Of a stretch of 47,479 nt of DNA, positions 11,662 through 19,240 are shown piece by piece; the first letter of the stretch is position 1, and the number at the start of each line of letters is the position of its first letter. Position numbers and translations under genes: made by a program. Source of the DNA: Hyphomicrobiaceae bacterium (lineage in GTDB: Bacteria; Pseudomonadota; Alphaproteobacteria; Rhizobiales; Hyphomicrobiaceae); the NCBI GenBank assembly GCA_023384095.1, contig JAHDXT010000029.1, positions 1 to 47,479 on the forward strand, given 5' to 3'. The notes beneath the pieces were generated by a model, which saw nothing but the letters and a program-made list of their open reading frames with translations, had not been told where the DNA came from and searched no databases.

Positions 11662-12957
11662 TCATTGCCCCAGCGCCTGGTCGAGGTCGGCGATGATGTC
11701 GGCCTTGGCCTCGAGCCCGATGGAGAGCCGCACCACGTCGGGTCCGGCGCCCGCGGCCTTGCGCTGCTCGTCGGTGAGCTGCCGGTGCGTCGTCGAAGCC
11801 GGGTGAATGACGAGGCTGCGCGTGTCGCCGATATTGGCGAGATGCGAGAAGAGCTTCAGGCCCGCCACCAGCTTGACGCCGGCCTCGTATCCGCCCTTGA
11901 GGCCGAAAGTGAACACCGACCCTACGCCCGCCGGGCAGATCCGCTTGCCGACGGCGTAGCTGGCGTCCTTCGGCAGGCCCGCGTAGTTGACCCACGCCAC
12001 CTTGGGGTGCCGGGCGAGGTGCTCGGCGACGGCCTGGGCGTTCTCGCAGTGCCGCGCCATGCGCAGCGGCAGCGTTTCGATGCCGGTCAGGATGAGGAAC
12101 GCGTTCATCGGCGCGATCGCCGGCCCGAGGTCGCGCAGGCCCAGCACGCGCGCCGCGATGGCGAAGGCGAAGTTGCCGAACGTCTCGGCCAACTTCATGC
12201 CGTTGTAGGACGGGTTAGGGTCCACCAGCGTCCGGTAGCGATGCTTCGAGCCGAGCCAGTCGTAGGTGCCGCAGTCGACGAGCACGCCGCCGATCGAATT
12301 GCCATGCCCGCCCATGAACTTCGTCAGCGAGTGCACGACGATGTCGGCGCCGTGCTCCTTCGGCCGGCACAGGTAAGGCGTCGCCAAGGTGTTGTCGACG
12401 ATCAGCGGCACGCCGGCCTTCTTCGCCACCGCGGCCACCGCGGGCAGGTCGACGACGATGCCGCCGGGGTTGGCGATCGATTCGCAGAAGATCGCCTTCG
12501 TCCTCGGCGTGAGGGCGCGGGCAAAGCTTTCCGGCTCCATCGAGTCGGCCCAGCTCACGTTCCAGTTGAACTTCTTGAACGAGTGATTGAACTGGTTGAC
12601 CGAGCCGCCATAGAGCTGCCGGCCGGCGACGAACTCGTCGCCCGGCTCGAGCAGCGTGTGGAAGGCGAGGAACTGTGCCGCATGGCCCGAGGCGACCGCC
12701 AGCGCTGCGGTGCCGCCTTCGAGCGCGGCCACGCGCGATTCGAGAACGGCCTGGGTCGGGTTCATGATGCGGGTGTAGATGTTGCCGAAGGCTTCCAGCC
12801 CGAACAACGCCGCGGCGTGGTCCGCATCGTTGAAGACGAACGATGTGGTCTGGTAGATGGGCGTCACGCGGGCCCCGGTCGAAGGATCCGGGGCAGCGCC
12901 CGCATGGATCGCGAGTGTGGCGAAACCCGGGGCGCCGGCGCCAGGCTGGTCGGACAT
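11662..12957 (-). CDS. metY: O-acetylhomoserine aminocarboxypropyltransferase (sulfhydrylase)
   Basis: A PLP enzyme of the Cys/Met metabolism family that would join O-acetylhomoserine with sulfide (or methanethiol) to give homocysteine (or methionine). The 431 residues include VTPIYQTTSF, the substrate loop YTRIMNPTQAVLESRVAALEGG, VDNTLATPYLCRP, and the PLP lysine in SLTKFMGGHGNSIGG (Lys213). The length of about 430 and the TFATLAIHAG-like start separate MetY from the 390-400-residue cystathionine enzymes; use of O-succinylhomoserine cannot be excluded. The ATG at 12957 has GGAG about 10 bases upstream; the frame is open 63 bases further without homology. An FNR-type box lies about 118 bases upstream. 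Confidence 0.92.
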   Translation of the reverse strand: MSDQPGAGAPGFATLAIHAGAAPDPSTGARVTPIYQTTSFVFNDADHAAALFGLEAFGNIYTRIMNPTQAVLESRVAALEGGTAALAVASGHAAQFLAFHTLLEPGDEFVAGRQLYGGSVNQFNHSFKKFNWNVSWADSMEPESFARALTPRTKAIFCESIANPGGIVVDLPAVAAVAKKAGVPLIVDNTLATPYLCRPKEHGADIVVHSLTKFMGGHGNSIGGVLVDCGTYDWLGSKHRYRTLVDPNPSYNGMKLAETFGNFAFAIAARVLGLRDLGPAIAPMNAFLILTGIETLPLRMARHCENAQAVAEHLARHPKVAWVNYAGLPKDASYAVGKRICPAGVGSVFTFGLKGGYEAGVKLVAGLKLFSHLANIGDTRSLVIHPASTTHRQLTDEQRKAAGAGPDVVRLSIGLEAKADIIADLDQALGQ

Positions 12958-13074
12958 GGTTACGTATCTCCATGGTTTCGAGAAGGGCTGCAATCTACTC
13001 GATCCTACAGGCGGGACCACAACGGATCAGCAGGTGCATGGCCGCATTGGCGGGCGTTTTTGCCGCGCCCTGAA

Positions 13075-13088
13075 TTGATCTCGGTCAA
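13075..13088. promoter_or_regulatory. FNR/FixK-type palindrome between metY and the DUF6455 gene
   Basis: The 14-mer TTGATCTCGGTCAA matches the FNR/FixK/Anr consensus TTGAY-N4-RTCAA at every fixed position on both strands. It is almost centred between the two divergent starts: 118 bases from the metY ATG (12957) and 115 bases from the ATG of the Cys-rich DUF6455 gene (13203). FNR-type activators usually bind about 41.5 bases before the transcript start, which would fall near 13123 rightward or 13040 leftward. I see no strong -10 box at either spot, so the direction of control is undecided. Confidence 0.55.
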
Positions 13089-13202
13089 CCGCACGGCAAT
13101 CGACAGACAGGAATCGGACCTGTTAATTTTCACTTCGACAACTTGGACGGGCAGCGGGGGCGGGCCTGAGATCGGATCATGGGGGTGGCTGGAGGACTGA
13201 TC

Positions 13203-13475
13203 ATGCCTTGGCCGATGTTCCGCCATGTCGAGCGGCAGACTCAGCACATGAGCGACATGATGGAGCGGCTCGATGTCGACGGAGCCGCCGCGGCGCGCCA
13301 CCAGCACGGCGTCGCTTTTGCGCAGGCGCGCACGAACTGCATCCTGTGCCAATCGGGCCGGCAGTGCGACCACTGGCTTTCCGGTGCGGCCGATGCCGTG
13401 GACCCGGCCCGCTTCTGCTCCAACATCGCGTTCTTCGACGCATTCCGGCGCTCCTGCCCGTGCCGCGAAGGCTGA
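13203..13475 (+). CDS. DUF6455 family Cys-rich small protein
   Basis: A 90-residue soluble protein. After an amphipathic N-terminal half (MSDMMERLDVD) it carries CILCQSGRQCDHWL and PARFCSNIAFF, then a CPC tail (Cys46, 49, 55, 72, 85 and 87). This C-x2-C-x5-C-x3-L plus FC-N pattern fits the DUF6455 family of alphaproteobacteria. The cysteines suggest metal or Fe-S binding, but that is inference. The ATG at 13203 is preceded by GGAGGA with 7-base spacing, much better than the in-frame ATG at 13179. An FNR/FixK-type box lies upstream, hinting at low-oxygen expression. A GGCGTCGA/TCGACGCC hairpin follows the stop. Confidence 0.8.
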   Translation: MPWPMFRHVERQTQHMSDMMERLDVDGAAAARHQHGVAFAQARTNCILCQSGRQCDHWLSGAADAVDPARFCSNIAFFDAFRRSCPCREG

Positions 13476-13481
13476 CGGGCC

Positions 13482-13499
13482 GGCGTCGACTTCGACGCC
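13482..13499 (+). terminator. hairpin after the DUF6455 gene
   Basis: GGCGTCGA-CT-TCGACGCC forms a strong inverted repeat starting 7 bases after the DUF6455 stop. No U-tract follows, so it is a weak candidate for a transcript end before tRNA-Val. Confidence 0.3.
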
Positions 13500-13570
13500 T
13501 CGTCGGGAGGCGGGCCGTCGAAGCGATCGCGCTTCTCAAGAACGGCCTGCCGCGCTAGAAGCGGCCGCGT

Positions 13571-13645
<75 letters not shown>

Positions 13646-13697
13646 GGGAACCGCGCCGCCATCGATCGGGCCTCGCACCGTTCCGGGGCGCCGCAGC

Positions 13698-14654
13698 TTA
13701 AAGTCCCCGCACGGCGTAGCGCACGTAATGGGCAAGCTGGCGCTGCGGTCTCGGCTCGCCGGCGCCCCGCTCGATCAGGCGCTCCACCTCGCGCTCCTGG
13801 GCGGCGAGGTTGCCGGCGTCGGCTGCGGAACGGCGCCGGCCCTTGGGCTTGGCGTTCGCGCGGGTGCCGACGAGGCGGCCCACGCGATCTGCGTCGGCAT
13901 CGCTGAGCTGGAGCCGCAATGCCGCGGCGACGCCCTCGAACCCGCCCGTGCGGTTGAGCTCCTCGACGTCGAGATCGGCGCAGGGAATGCCTCGCGCCCG
14001 CCACAACCGCCCGTAGGACGCCTGCCGCGCCTCCATCTCGAGGCAATGCCAGTAGCAGAGCTGGTAATCGCTCATGCGGCGCCACTCGGGAAGCCGGAGC
14101 AAGACGTTGTCTTTCGGCGCCAGATACCACTTGAGGCCGCGTCTGGTCCGGCCGGGTATGGTCCCGAGCTCATAGAGCGAGCTCGCGACCTTGCGGTGAT
14201 CCCGCCGCAGGAGGACCAGCGCGGGGGTGATGCCCATGTCCCGCATCGGCTCGAAGAAGCCCTTGCCGAAGAGATGGCTGGTCTCCACGTAGATCCGCCC
14301 GGGCTGCCTGGCGATGGCCGGCAGCTTCGTGAACAGGAGGAAGTCGCGCGCCAGCTTCGGCCTGAACTGGGCCCACCGCATCACCCAGTGGAAGCTGGGC
14401 TTGCCCTCGTGAGCGCTCGACAGCTCGGAAAGGCAGGCGAAGAAGCTGGCGAGCGTGGCGGTGCCCGAGCGCCCGTTGCTGATGCAGAAGATCATGCGCT
14501 TGGCTCGAGCGACCTCCCGCGCCGCTTGCAGGACGGCTGCCTCCTCCTTGGTCCGCCAGTTCCTGGCGTACTCCCATTCGCAGCCCACTGCCCTCAACGT
14601 GTTGCGCACGGGTCCCTCGGTGCCTGCAACCTTTAGTTGATGAATAAGCGCCAT
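13698..14654 (-). CDS. sulfotransferase-like P-loop protein
   Basis: A 318-residue protein without signal peptide or membrane segment. A 5'-PAPS-binding type P-loop sits at ISNGRSGTATLASFF (Gly61-Thr65), preceded by a beta strand (KRMIFCI). Further on, YVETSHLFGKGF and LVLLRRDHRKVASSLYELG resemble the 3'-phosphate loop (arginine/serine) of sulfotransferases. This suggests transfer of sulfate from PAPS to a sugar or lipid acceptor, but the acceptor cannot be read from sequence. The C-terminal 60 residues are basic and low complexity. The ATG at 14654 is chosen because the frame upstream runs through tRNA-Asp. The gene is boxed in between two tRNA genes with no partner genes. Confidence 0.65.
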   Translation of the reverse strand: MALIHQLKVAGTEGPVRNTLRAVGCEWEYARNWRTKEEAAVLQAAREVARAKRMIFCISNGRSGTATLASFFACLSELSSAHEGKPSFHWVMRWAQFRPKLARDFLLFTKLPAIARQPGRIYVETSHLFGKGFFEPMRDMGITPALVLLRRDHRKVASSLYELGTIPGRTRRGLKWYLAPKDNVLLRLPEWRRMSDYQLCYWHCLEMEARQASYGRLWRARGIPCADLDVEELNRTGGFEGVAAALRLQLSDADADRVGRLVGTRANAKPKGRRRSAADAGNLAAQEREVERLIERGAGEPRPQRQLAHYVRYAVRGL

Positions 14655-14766
14655 GATTCGGATCGGATCTGGAAGAGCCGATCGGCGCCTGCCCACAGGA
14701 ATCAGCGGCCGCGCGCAAGCGGTCTCCGGAGGAGAGCCTGCAATCAGGAAGTTGTGTGGGTGGCAA

Positions 14767-14843
<77 letters not shown>

Positions 14844-15046
14844 AAAGCATCTGGCGAGCCGCGCCGGCCCGCCGATACAGCGCGATCCTTTACGTGAGAC
14901 GCCCTGGCGCGTCAAGCCAACGTGCAATGTTCCCGCGGAAACACGCGGCGAGGAGAGAGGCGACTAGAAGGGTGCCAGGGGGGCGGCGACGGGAATTTCC
15001 GCGCCGCTCCTTCGAGTATCGGAGAAGGCGCCGACGGAGCCAGGAC

Positions 15047-15301
15047 ATGAGCACGATATCGGCTGAGCTTGCAACGGCGGGAATGATGGCCCCGCAGCGG
15101 TTGGCCGCCAGCAACGGCCTGCTCGCATGGATCAGGGCGAGGTCGGAGGCGTACGGAAAATGGCGGCAGCGCCGGGCGACCGCGCGGGCGCTCTACGCGC
15201 TCGACGACCATCTCCTGAGAGACATCGGCCTCGACCGCTCGGAGGTCATGTCGCTGGCCCATTCCCTGGAGGCCGACGTGACCCGCCGCAAACGCGCCTG
15301 A
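15047..15301 (+). CDS. DUF1127 domain-containing small protein
   Basis: An 84-residue basic protein. The N-terminal half is variable. The C-terminal 40 residues (RRATARALYALDDHLLRDIGLDRSEV) are the DUF1127 motif, an Arg-rich RNA-binding-like helix pair common in alphaproteobacteria. Some small DUF1127 proteins in Rhizobiales and Rhodobacterales influence RNA turnover and phosphate or carbon metabolism; nothing here shows which role applies. The ATG at 15047 has GGAG-like bases about 10 upstream; the long basic extension of the open frame to 14894 is rejected. Its TGA abuts the stop of the convergent GNAT gene in the palindrome TGATCA. Confidence 0.85.
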   Translation: MSTISAELATAGMMAPQRLAASNGLLAWIRARSEAYGKWRQRRATARALYALDDHLLRDIGLDRSEVMSLAHSLEADVTRRKRA

Positions 15302-15865
15302 TCAGTGGTCGGCGGCCTCGCCGCGGGAGGCCCCGCGGGTCACGTCGTCGTCCAGCAGCTTGCGCATGTAGGCGACCGGCAGGCTCTCGCCCGGCGTCAG
15401 CGCGCGCACGCCGTGGGACGTCACCTCGTAACCGAGCCCGGCGAAGAAATCGACCGAGTTCAGCGTCGCCTCGGCCGAGAGCGCCCGGAACCCCGCGCGC
15501 CGGGCGCCGGCCTCGGCCGCCTGCACGAGCCTCGTGCCGAGCCCCAGGCCGGTGAACAATGGCCGCACGAAAACCCAGCGGATGCGGGCGGCGGAAGCAT
15601 TGCCGTCGCCCGCCACCCATCCCGCCGTCCCGATCAGCTCGCCGTCGTACCAGGCGCCGAGGAGCTGCTGGCGCCGGATCGCCTCGGACAGCGCATCGGT
15701 ATACGAGAAGCCGTAGACATGGGCGGTGAAGCCCGCGATCTCGCCTTCCGTGAAGCTCTGGCCGGCGAGCAGCCGGAACGAGGTGGCGTGGAGGGAACGG
15801 ACGTCGGCCAGATCGTCGGGGCCGATCGGACGCAGCTCGGCGGCACTGGCGATCTCGTCCGTCAC
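15302..15865 (-). CDS. GNAT family N-acetyltransferase
   Basis: A 187-residue single GNAT domain that would transfer an acetyl group from acetyl-CoA to an amine. The strand RIRWVFVRPLFTGLGLGTRL contains the pyrophosphate-binding motif A loop (a Q/RxxGxG variant, GLGLGT). After it come AAEAGARRAGFRALSAEATLNSVDFFAGLGYE, typical of motif B. The N-terminus has the common I-R-x-A-x-x-x-D layout (LRPIGPDDLADVRSLH). Substrate unknown. The gene is convergent and abutting with the DUF1127 gene. Confidence 0.88.
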   Translation of the reverse strand: MTDEIASAAELRPIGPDDLADVRSLHATSFRLLAGQSFTEGEIAGFTAHVYGFSYTDALSEAIRRQQLLGAWYDGELIGTAGWVAGDGNASAARIRWVFVRPLFTGLGLGTRLVQAAEAGARRAGFRALSAEATLNSVDFFAGLGYEVTSHGVRALTPGESLPVAYMRKLLDDDVTRGASRGEAADH

Positions 15866-15945
15866 AGCAATGCGTCCCGGCTCTGCCGTACCGCGCCTTC
15901 AGCCCTCCCGACTAGCTCACGAACGGGCCGGCCGGTCAAGGCGCA

Positions 15946-16950
15946 TCACCTGGAGCCCGCTGGCCGGCCAGCCGGGACCTCGGCCCGACGGTCCGGCTGG
16001 TCCGCCTCCGGTGCATACTCGGCCTGCTTGCAGGAGCAGCCCTGCACATATTCCTTGCGGTAGCGGAAGGCCGCCTTCAGCGCGCTGTAGGGCTGCCGGG
16101 TCGAGTGCGACACGGCCTGCTCCATGCTGCCGCCGGGGTTCTGGTGATAGAAGAGCTCCGCTGGCGCCGCGCACTTCGACTGGCAGATCTCCGAATCGCG
16201 GTCGAAGTGGTTGGGCAGCGTCGAGAAGCTGACCGGGAAGTAATAGCCGTCGCAGAGCCGGACGCAGACGGTGCGGAACGTAGCGAACGGCAAGCTGCCG
16301 AACTGCCCGCCATAGGAGCCGCCGCTGTCCTCGTCCTGCCAGATGGAGGAGAACGGATTGAACTCGCGCGCCTGCTGCTGATAGGTGGCGCCGCAGTTGT
16401 TGTGCGCCAGCTCGCGAACGATGTCGTCCTGGTAGGAGCGGCTGCCGGACGAGAGGATCTGCTGGCGCTGGGCCTCGAGCTCGGCGAGGCGGCTGCTGGC
16501 GGCTTCCACCTGCTTGTTGAGATCGACGCACTGGCGGGTGCGGCGAAGGGATTTCGAGAACAGGAAATACTCGAAGCAGTTGTTCCGCTCGAGCTGCGAC
16601 TGCCCGGCCTGGAACTGCCGGTCCGCCAGCCGGATGTCCTGCTCGAGCCTGGGCAGCAGATCGCGGGACTGGGTGCCGCGGTTGGCCTCCTGGGCGAGCC
16701 GCTGCTCGAGCTGCAGGCAGATGGCCGAGCGGCTGCCCGGAGTATATGGCTGCTGCGGTTGCTGTGGCTGCTGCGCTGGACCTCGGTAGACCGGCTCGCG
16801 CGGCGCCGGCGGCTGCTGGCCCCAGCCGCCCCAGTTCCAGGGCCAGCCCTGAGCCAGCACCGGGCCGGCGAGGGTCGCGCAAATCAGCGCGACGGCACTC
16901 GACAGAGCGAGGCAGCGGCGCTTCGACTTGCCACTCGGAACGAGGCGCAT
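15946..16950 (-). CDS. DUF2865 domain-containing exported protein
   Basis: A 334-residue protein with a signal peptide (basic MRLVPSGKSKRR, hydrophobic core, AxA site near residue 33 at GPVLAQG). A Gly/Trp/Gln/Pro-rich linker follows, including a QQPQQPQQP run. Next is a coiled-coil-like stretch with paired cysteines (SAICLQLEQRLAQ to LNKQVEAASSRLAELEAQR). The C-terminal domain has FRTVCVRLCDGYYFPVSFST and QSKCAAPAELFYHQNPGG, the DUF2865 hallmark of Rhizobiales. Its cysteines suggest periplasmic disulfides. Function unknown. It is transcribed away from cysS. Confidence 0.85.
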   Translation of the reverse strand: MRLVPSGKSKRRCLALSSAVALICATLAGPVLAQGWPWNWGGWGQQPPAPREPVYRGPAQQPQQPQQPYTPGSRSAICLQLEQRLAQEANRGTQSRDLLPRLEQDIRLADRQFQAGQSQLERNNCFEYFLFSKSLRRTRQCVDLNKQVEAASSRLAELEAQRQQILSSGSRSYQDDIVRELAHNNCGATYQQQAREFNPFSSIWQDEDSGGSYGGQFGSLPFATFRTVCVRLCDGYYFPVSFSTLPNHFDRDSEICQSKCAAPAELFYHQNPGGSMEQAVSHSTRQPYSALKAAFRYRKEYVQGCSCKQAEYAPEADQPDRRAEVPAGRPAGSR

Positions 16951-17195
16951 GAGAACCGATCACCCGTGCTCGCGACGGCGCCCGGTCCGGCCGCCTCGCG
17001 CACTTGCCCGAATTCTTGGCGAACTTCGCTATTCGGTCAATGCAGCGTAAATGGGGCGTACGGCACCAGCCGATCCAGGCCGACAGCGCAGCCGCCGTCG
17101 CATGTGTGACCAGCCTCCAACCCCGGCCCATCCTCGCTCGTGGAGGTGAGATTCGAATGCCGGCACGCGCCAGCGGGGCATGTTGACCGCTGCGC

Positions 17196-17225
17196 TTGAC
17201 GGCGCGGGCGGGGCTCACGCATAAG
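17196..17225 (+). promoter_or_regulatory. candidate promoter for the leader ORF and cysS
   Basis: TTGACG (17196-17201) and CATAAG (17220-17225) are separated by 18 bases. The first matches the -35 consensus in 5 of 6 positions and the second the -10 consensus in 4 of 6. If used, the transcript would start near 17231, almost at the leader ORF ATG (17232), leaving about 147 bases before the cysS start. That would make the leader ORF nearly leaderless, so an upstream promoter is also possible. Confidence 0.3.
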
Positions 17226-17231
17226 GGCGCC

Positions 17232-17300
17232 ATGGACAGAGCCGCGCCCACACCCGCCGTCAACACCTGTTGCGGCATCATCTGCATCATTCCGAGCTAG
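17232..17300 (+). CDS. possible Cys-rich leader peptide upstream of cysS
   Basis: A 22-codon ORF, ATG to TAG. AAGGG lies 4 bases before the ATG. The second half is hydrophobic and holds three cysteines in CCGIIC, encoded TGT TGC GGC ATC ATC TGC, and the product ends IIPS. The next gene is cysteinyl-tRNA synthetase, 77 bases on. Cys codons in a short ORF before a Cys-tRNA synthetase suggest ribosome stalling as a cysteine sensor. Polycysteine leader ORFs are known to work this way in mycobacteria. The palindrome at the stop and the GCTGGCG/CGCCAGC pair could be the switching structures. Conservation in relatives has not been examined. Confidence 0.35.
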   Translation: MDRAAPTPAVNTCCGIICIIPS

Positions 17301-17377
17301 CTCATCGCTGGCGCGCGGCCGCTCATCTGCCCCTCACGATCAAGAGCCACGCCCCGCCAGCAGGCCAGGGGATTACC

Positions 17378-18847
17378 GTGACGCTGACGCTCTACAACAC
17401 GCTGACACGCCGCAAGGAGCCGTTCCGGCCGCTCGATCCTGCGAACGTGCGCATGTACGTGTGCGGGCCGACCGTCTACGACTATGCGCACATCGGCAAC
17501 GCGCGCCCCGTGATCGTGTTCGACGTGCTGTTCCGGCTGCTGCGGCACGTCTACGGGCCGGAGCACGTCACCTACGCCCGCAACATCACCGACGTCGACG
17601 ACAAGATCAACGCGCGGGCCGCCGAGGAAGGCGTATCCATCCGCGAGATCACCGAGCGCACGACGCGCCAGTTCCACGAGGACATCGCGGCGCTGGGCGT
17701 GCTGCCGCCGACCGTCGAGCCGCGGGCCACCGACCATATCGAGGACATGAAGCGGCTGATCGAGGCGCTGGTCGCCAAGGGCTGCGCCTATGTCGCCCAG
17801 GACCACGTGCTGTTCGACGTCGCCGCCATGCCCGACTACGGCCGCCTTGCCAACCGCAGCCTCGAGGAGATGGAGGCGGGCGCCCGCGTCGAGGTGGCCC
17901 CTTACAAGAAGGGGCCGATGGACTTCGTGCTGTGGAAGCCCTCGAAGCCGGGCGAGCCCGCGTGGCAGAGCCCGTGCGGCATCGCGGCGCCGGGCCGCCC
18001 GGGCTGGCACATCGAGTGCTCGGCGATGGCCGAGCGCCATCTGGGACAGGTGTTCGACATCCACGGCGGCGGCATCGATCTCGTGTTCCCGCACCACGAG
18101 AACGAAGTCGCCCAGTCCCGTTGCGCTCACGGCACGCCGCTCATGGCGCAGGTCTGGATGCACAACGGCTTCCTGCAGGTCGAGGGCGAGAAGATGTCCA
18201 AGAGCCTGGGGAATTTCGTGACGATTAGGGAGCTGTTGAATAGGCCGATCCCGGCACTTACACCCATCGCCAACCAAGATGGACCGACGCCAGTTCCCCC
18301 TGATTGGAAGGTGAAATGGAACGGACTTAGCGTCCGCTTTGCAATGTTGCTTACGCGCTATCGTGAACCCATCAATTGGACTGAGCGGCGTTTTTTCGAG
18401 GCAAGCGACGAGCTTTATCGGTTCTACGAAGTCTTGCGGAATGGGCACTACGATGCCTCTCTGCCTGACCGAGAGCTACCTGAACCCATGTTGCGGGCTC
18501 TTTGCGATGATCTGAACACTTCAGCTGCCATCACCCAGCTGCGAGCAGCTGCAAAAATGCAGGATTTTCCCGCTCTTGGTGCCGGACTGTCCTTACTGGG
18601 CCTTTTAGATCCGGAGTTTGTCGAGCGTGACGACCTCCTGATGTTTGATCGCGCTAGGGCCCTAAGCTCCGACGATCAAGCGGAGATTAAACGAATGGTG
18701 CAAAGCCGAAGTGACGCCCGCAAAGCGAAGAACTTCGCCAAGGCCGACCGCATCCGCGATGAGCTGGCGGCGATGGGCATCCGGCTCAAGGATTCCAAGG
18801 ACCCCGCCACCGGCGAGATCGTCACCACGTGGGAGGCGAAGCGCTGA
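17378..18847 (+). CDS. cysS: cysteinyl-tRNA synthetase (mosaic gene)
   Basis: Charges tRNA-Cys in the cytoplasm. The 489 residues include zinc ligand Cys29 in [18 protein letters not shown] (HIGN at 38-41), [31 protein letters not shown] and KMSKS (272-276). The GTG at 17378 follows AGGGGA by 5 bases and gives the standard start [15 protein letters not shown]. From about base 18235 to 18715 (residues 287-446) G+C falls from about 65 to near 53 percent, codon third positions become AT-richer, and a segment of about 20 residues ([20 protein letters not shown]) is inserted after FVTIRELL. The gene then returns to local composition. This suggests recombination with foreign DNA; catalytic motifs are intact, so it should be functional. 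Confidence 0.95.
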   Translation: MTLTLYNTLTRRKEPFRPLDPANVRMYVCGPTVYDYAHIGNARPVIVFDVLFRLLRHVYGPEHVTYARNITDVDDKINARAAEEGVSIREITERTTRQFHEDIAALGVLPPTVEPRATDHIEDMKRLIEALVAKGCAYVAQDHVLFDVAAMPDYGRLANRSLEEMEAGARVEVAPYKKGPMDFVLWKPSKPGEPAWQSPCGIAAPGRPGWHIECSAMAERHLGQVFDIHGGGIDLVFPHHENEVAQSRCAHGTPLMAQVWMHNGFLQVEGEKMSKSLGNFVTIRELLNRPIPALTPIANQDGPTPVPPDWKVKWNGLSVRFAMLLTRYREPINWTERRFFEASDELYRFYEVLRNGHYDASLPDRELPEPMLRALCDDLNTSAAITQLRAAAKMQDFPALGAGLSLLGLLDPEFVERDDLLMFDRARALSSDDQAEIKRMVQSRSDARKAKNFAKADRIRDELAAMGIRLKDSKDPATGEIVTTWEAKR

Positions 18848-18869
18848 TGCGGCAGTCTGGAATAACCTA

Positions 18870-18989
18870 CTCCCCTCCCCCTTGCGGGGAGGGGTTGGGG
18901 GTGGGGGTGCTCTTGCGCAAACGTTTCGTATGTGGCCCCACCCCACCCGCGCGGCTTCGCCGCGCCGCCCTCCCCGTCAAGGGGAGGGC
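18870..18989. repeat. 120-bp palindromic repeat, copy 1
   Basis: It begins with CTCCCCTCCCCCTTGCGGGG, followed by GGTTGGGGGTGGGGGTGCTC. A middle section contains AAACGTTTCG, and the end is CCCTCCCCGTCAAGGGGAGGG. It holds two strong hairpins, CCCCTCCCCCTTGCGGGGAGGGG and CCCTCCCCGTCAAGGGGAGGG, plus GCGCGGCTTCGCCGCGC. Copy 2 starts 152 bases later and is nearly identical. It lies right after cysS and may act as a terminator. Confidence 0.9.
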
Positions 18990-19021
18990 CGAAGGGGAAC
19001 CAGCCGCCGGTCGTGCAACTT

Positions 19022-19141
19022 CTCCCCTCCCCCTTGCGGGGAGGGGTTGGGGGTGGGGGTGCTCTTGTGCAAACGTTTCGTATGTGGCCCCACCCCACCC
19101 GCGCGGCTTCGCCGCGCCGCCCTCCCCGTCAAGGGGAGGGC
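19022..19141. repeat. 120-bp palindromic repeat, copy 2
   Basis: A direct tandem copy of 18870-18989, differing in one visible base (TTGTGCAAACG versus TTGCGCAAACG). The 32-base spacer differs in sequence. A diverged, inverted relative is at 38461-38581. Confidence 0.9.
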
Positions 19142-19240
19142 TGACGAGCACAGGCGCCCGGCCGCGTTGCCATGCAGCGGCGCAGCCGGTCTGAGGGGAA
19201 CTGAAAACTCCAGCCGCGAAAACCCAAGGAGGCCAACGCT

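Larger units (their letters stand above)
16951..17377. other. 427-base divergent region between the DUF2865 gene and cysS
   Basis: It contains one TTCGCTATTCGG-like unit near 17027-17036, a candidate promoter at 17196-17225, a possible 22-codon Cys-rich leader ORF (17232-17300), and the cysS ribosome binding site AGGGGA (17367-17372). A 7-bp complementary pair GCTGGCG (17307-17313) and CGCCAGC (17355-17361) could fold just before that site. GAGCTAGCTC at the leader stop codon is a perfect palindrome. Confidence 0.5.

Noticed and set aside
12958-13074. SAM-II riboswitch in the metY leader
   Set aside because: SAM-responsive elements are common before alphaproteobacterial met genes, but I see no CTAAAAAGG-type end or the matching pseudoknot stems.
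11524-13200. Open frame of 558 codons on + across the PPIase and metY region
   Set aside because: It is antisense to metY with its complete PLP enzyme motifs; no domain is visible on +.
18829-19194. ORFs within the tandem repeats after cysS, such as one reading PPPCGEGLGVGVL
   Set aside because: They are translations of palindromic repeats, which give similar peptides in many genomes and have no gene features.
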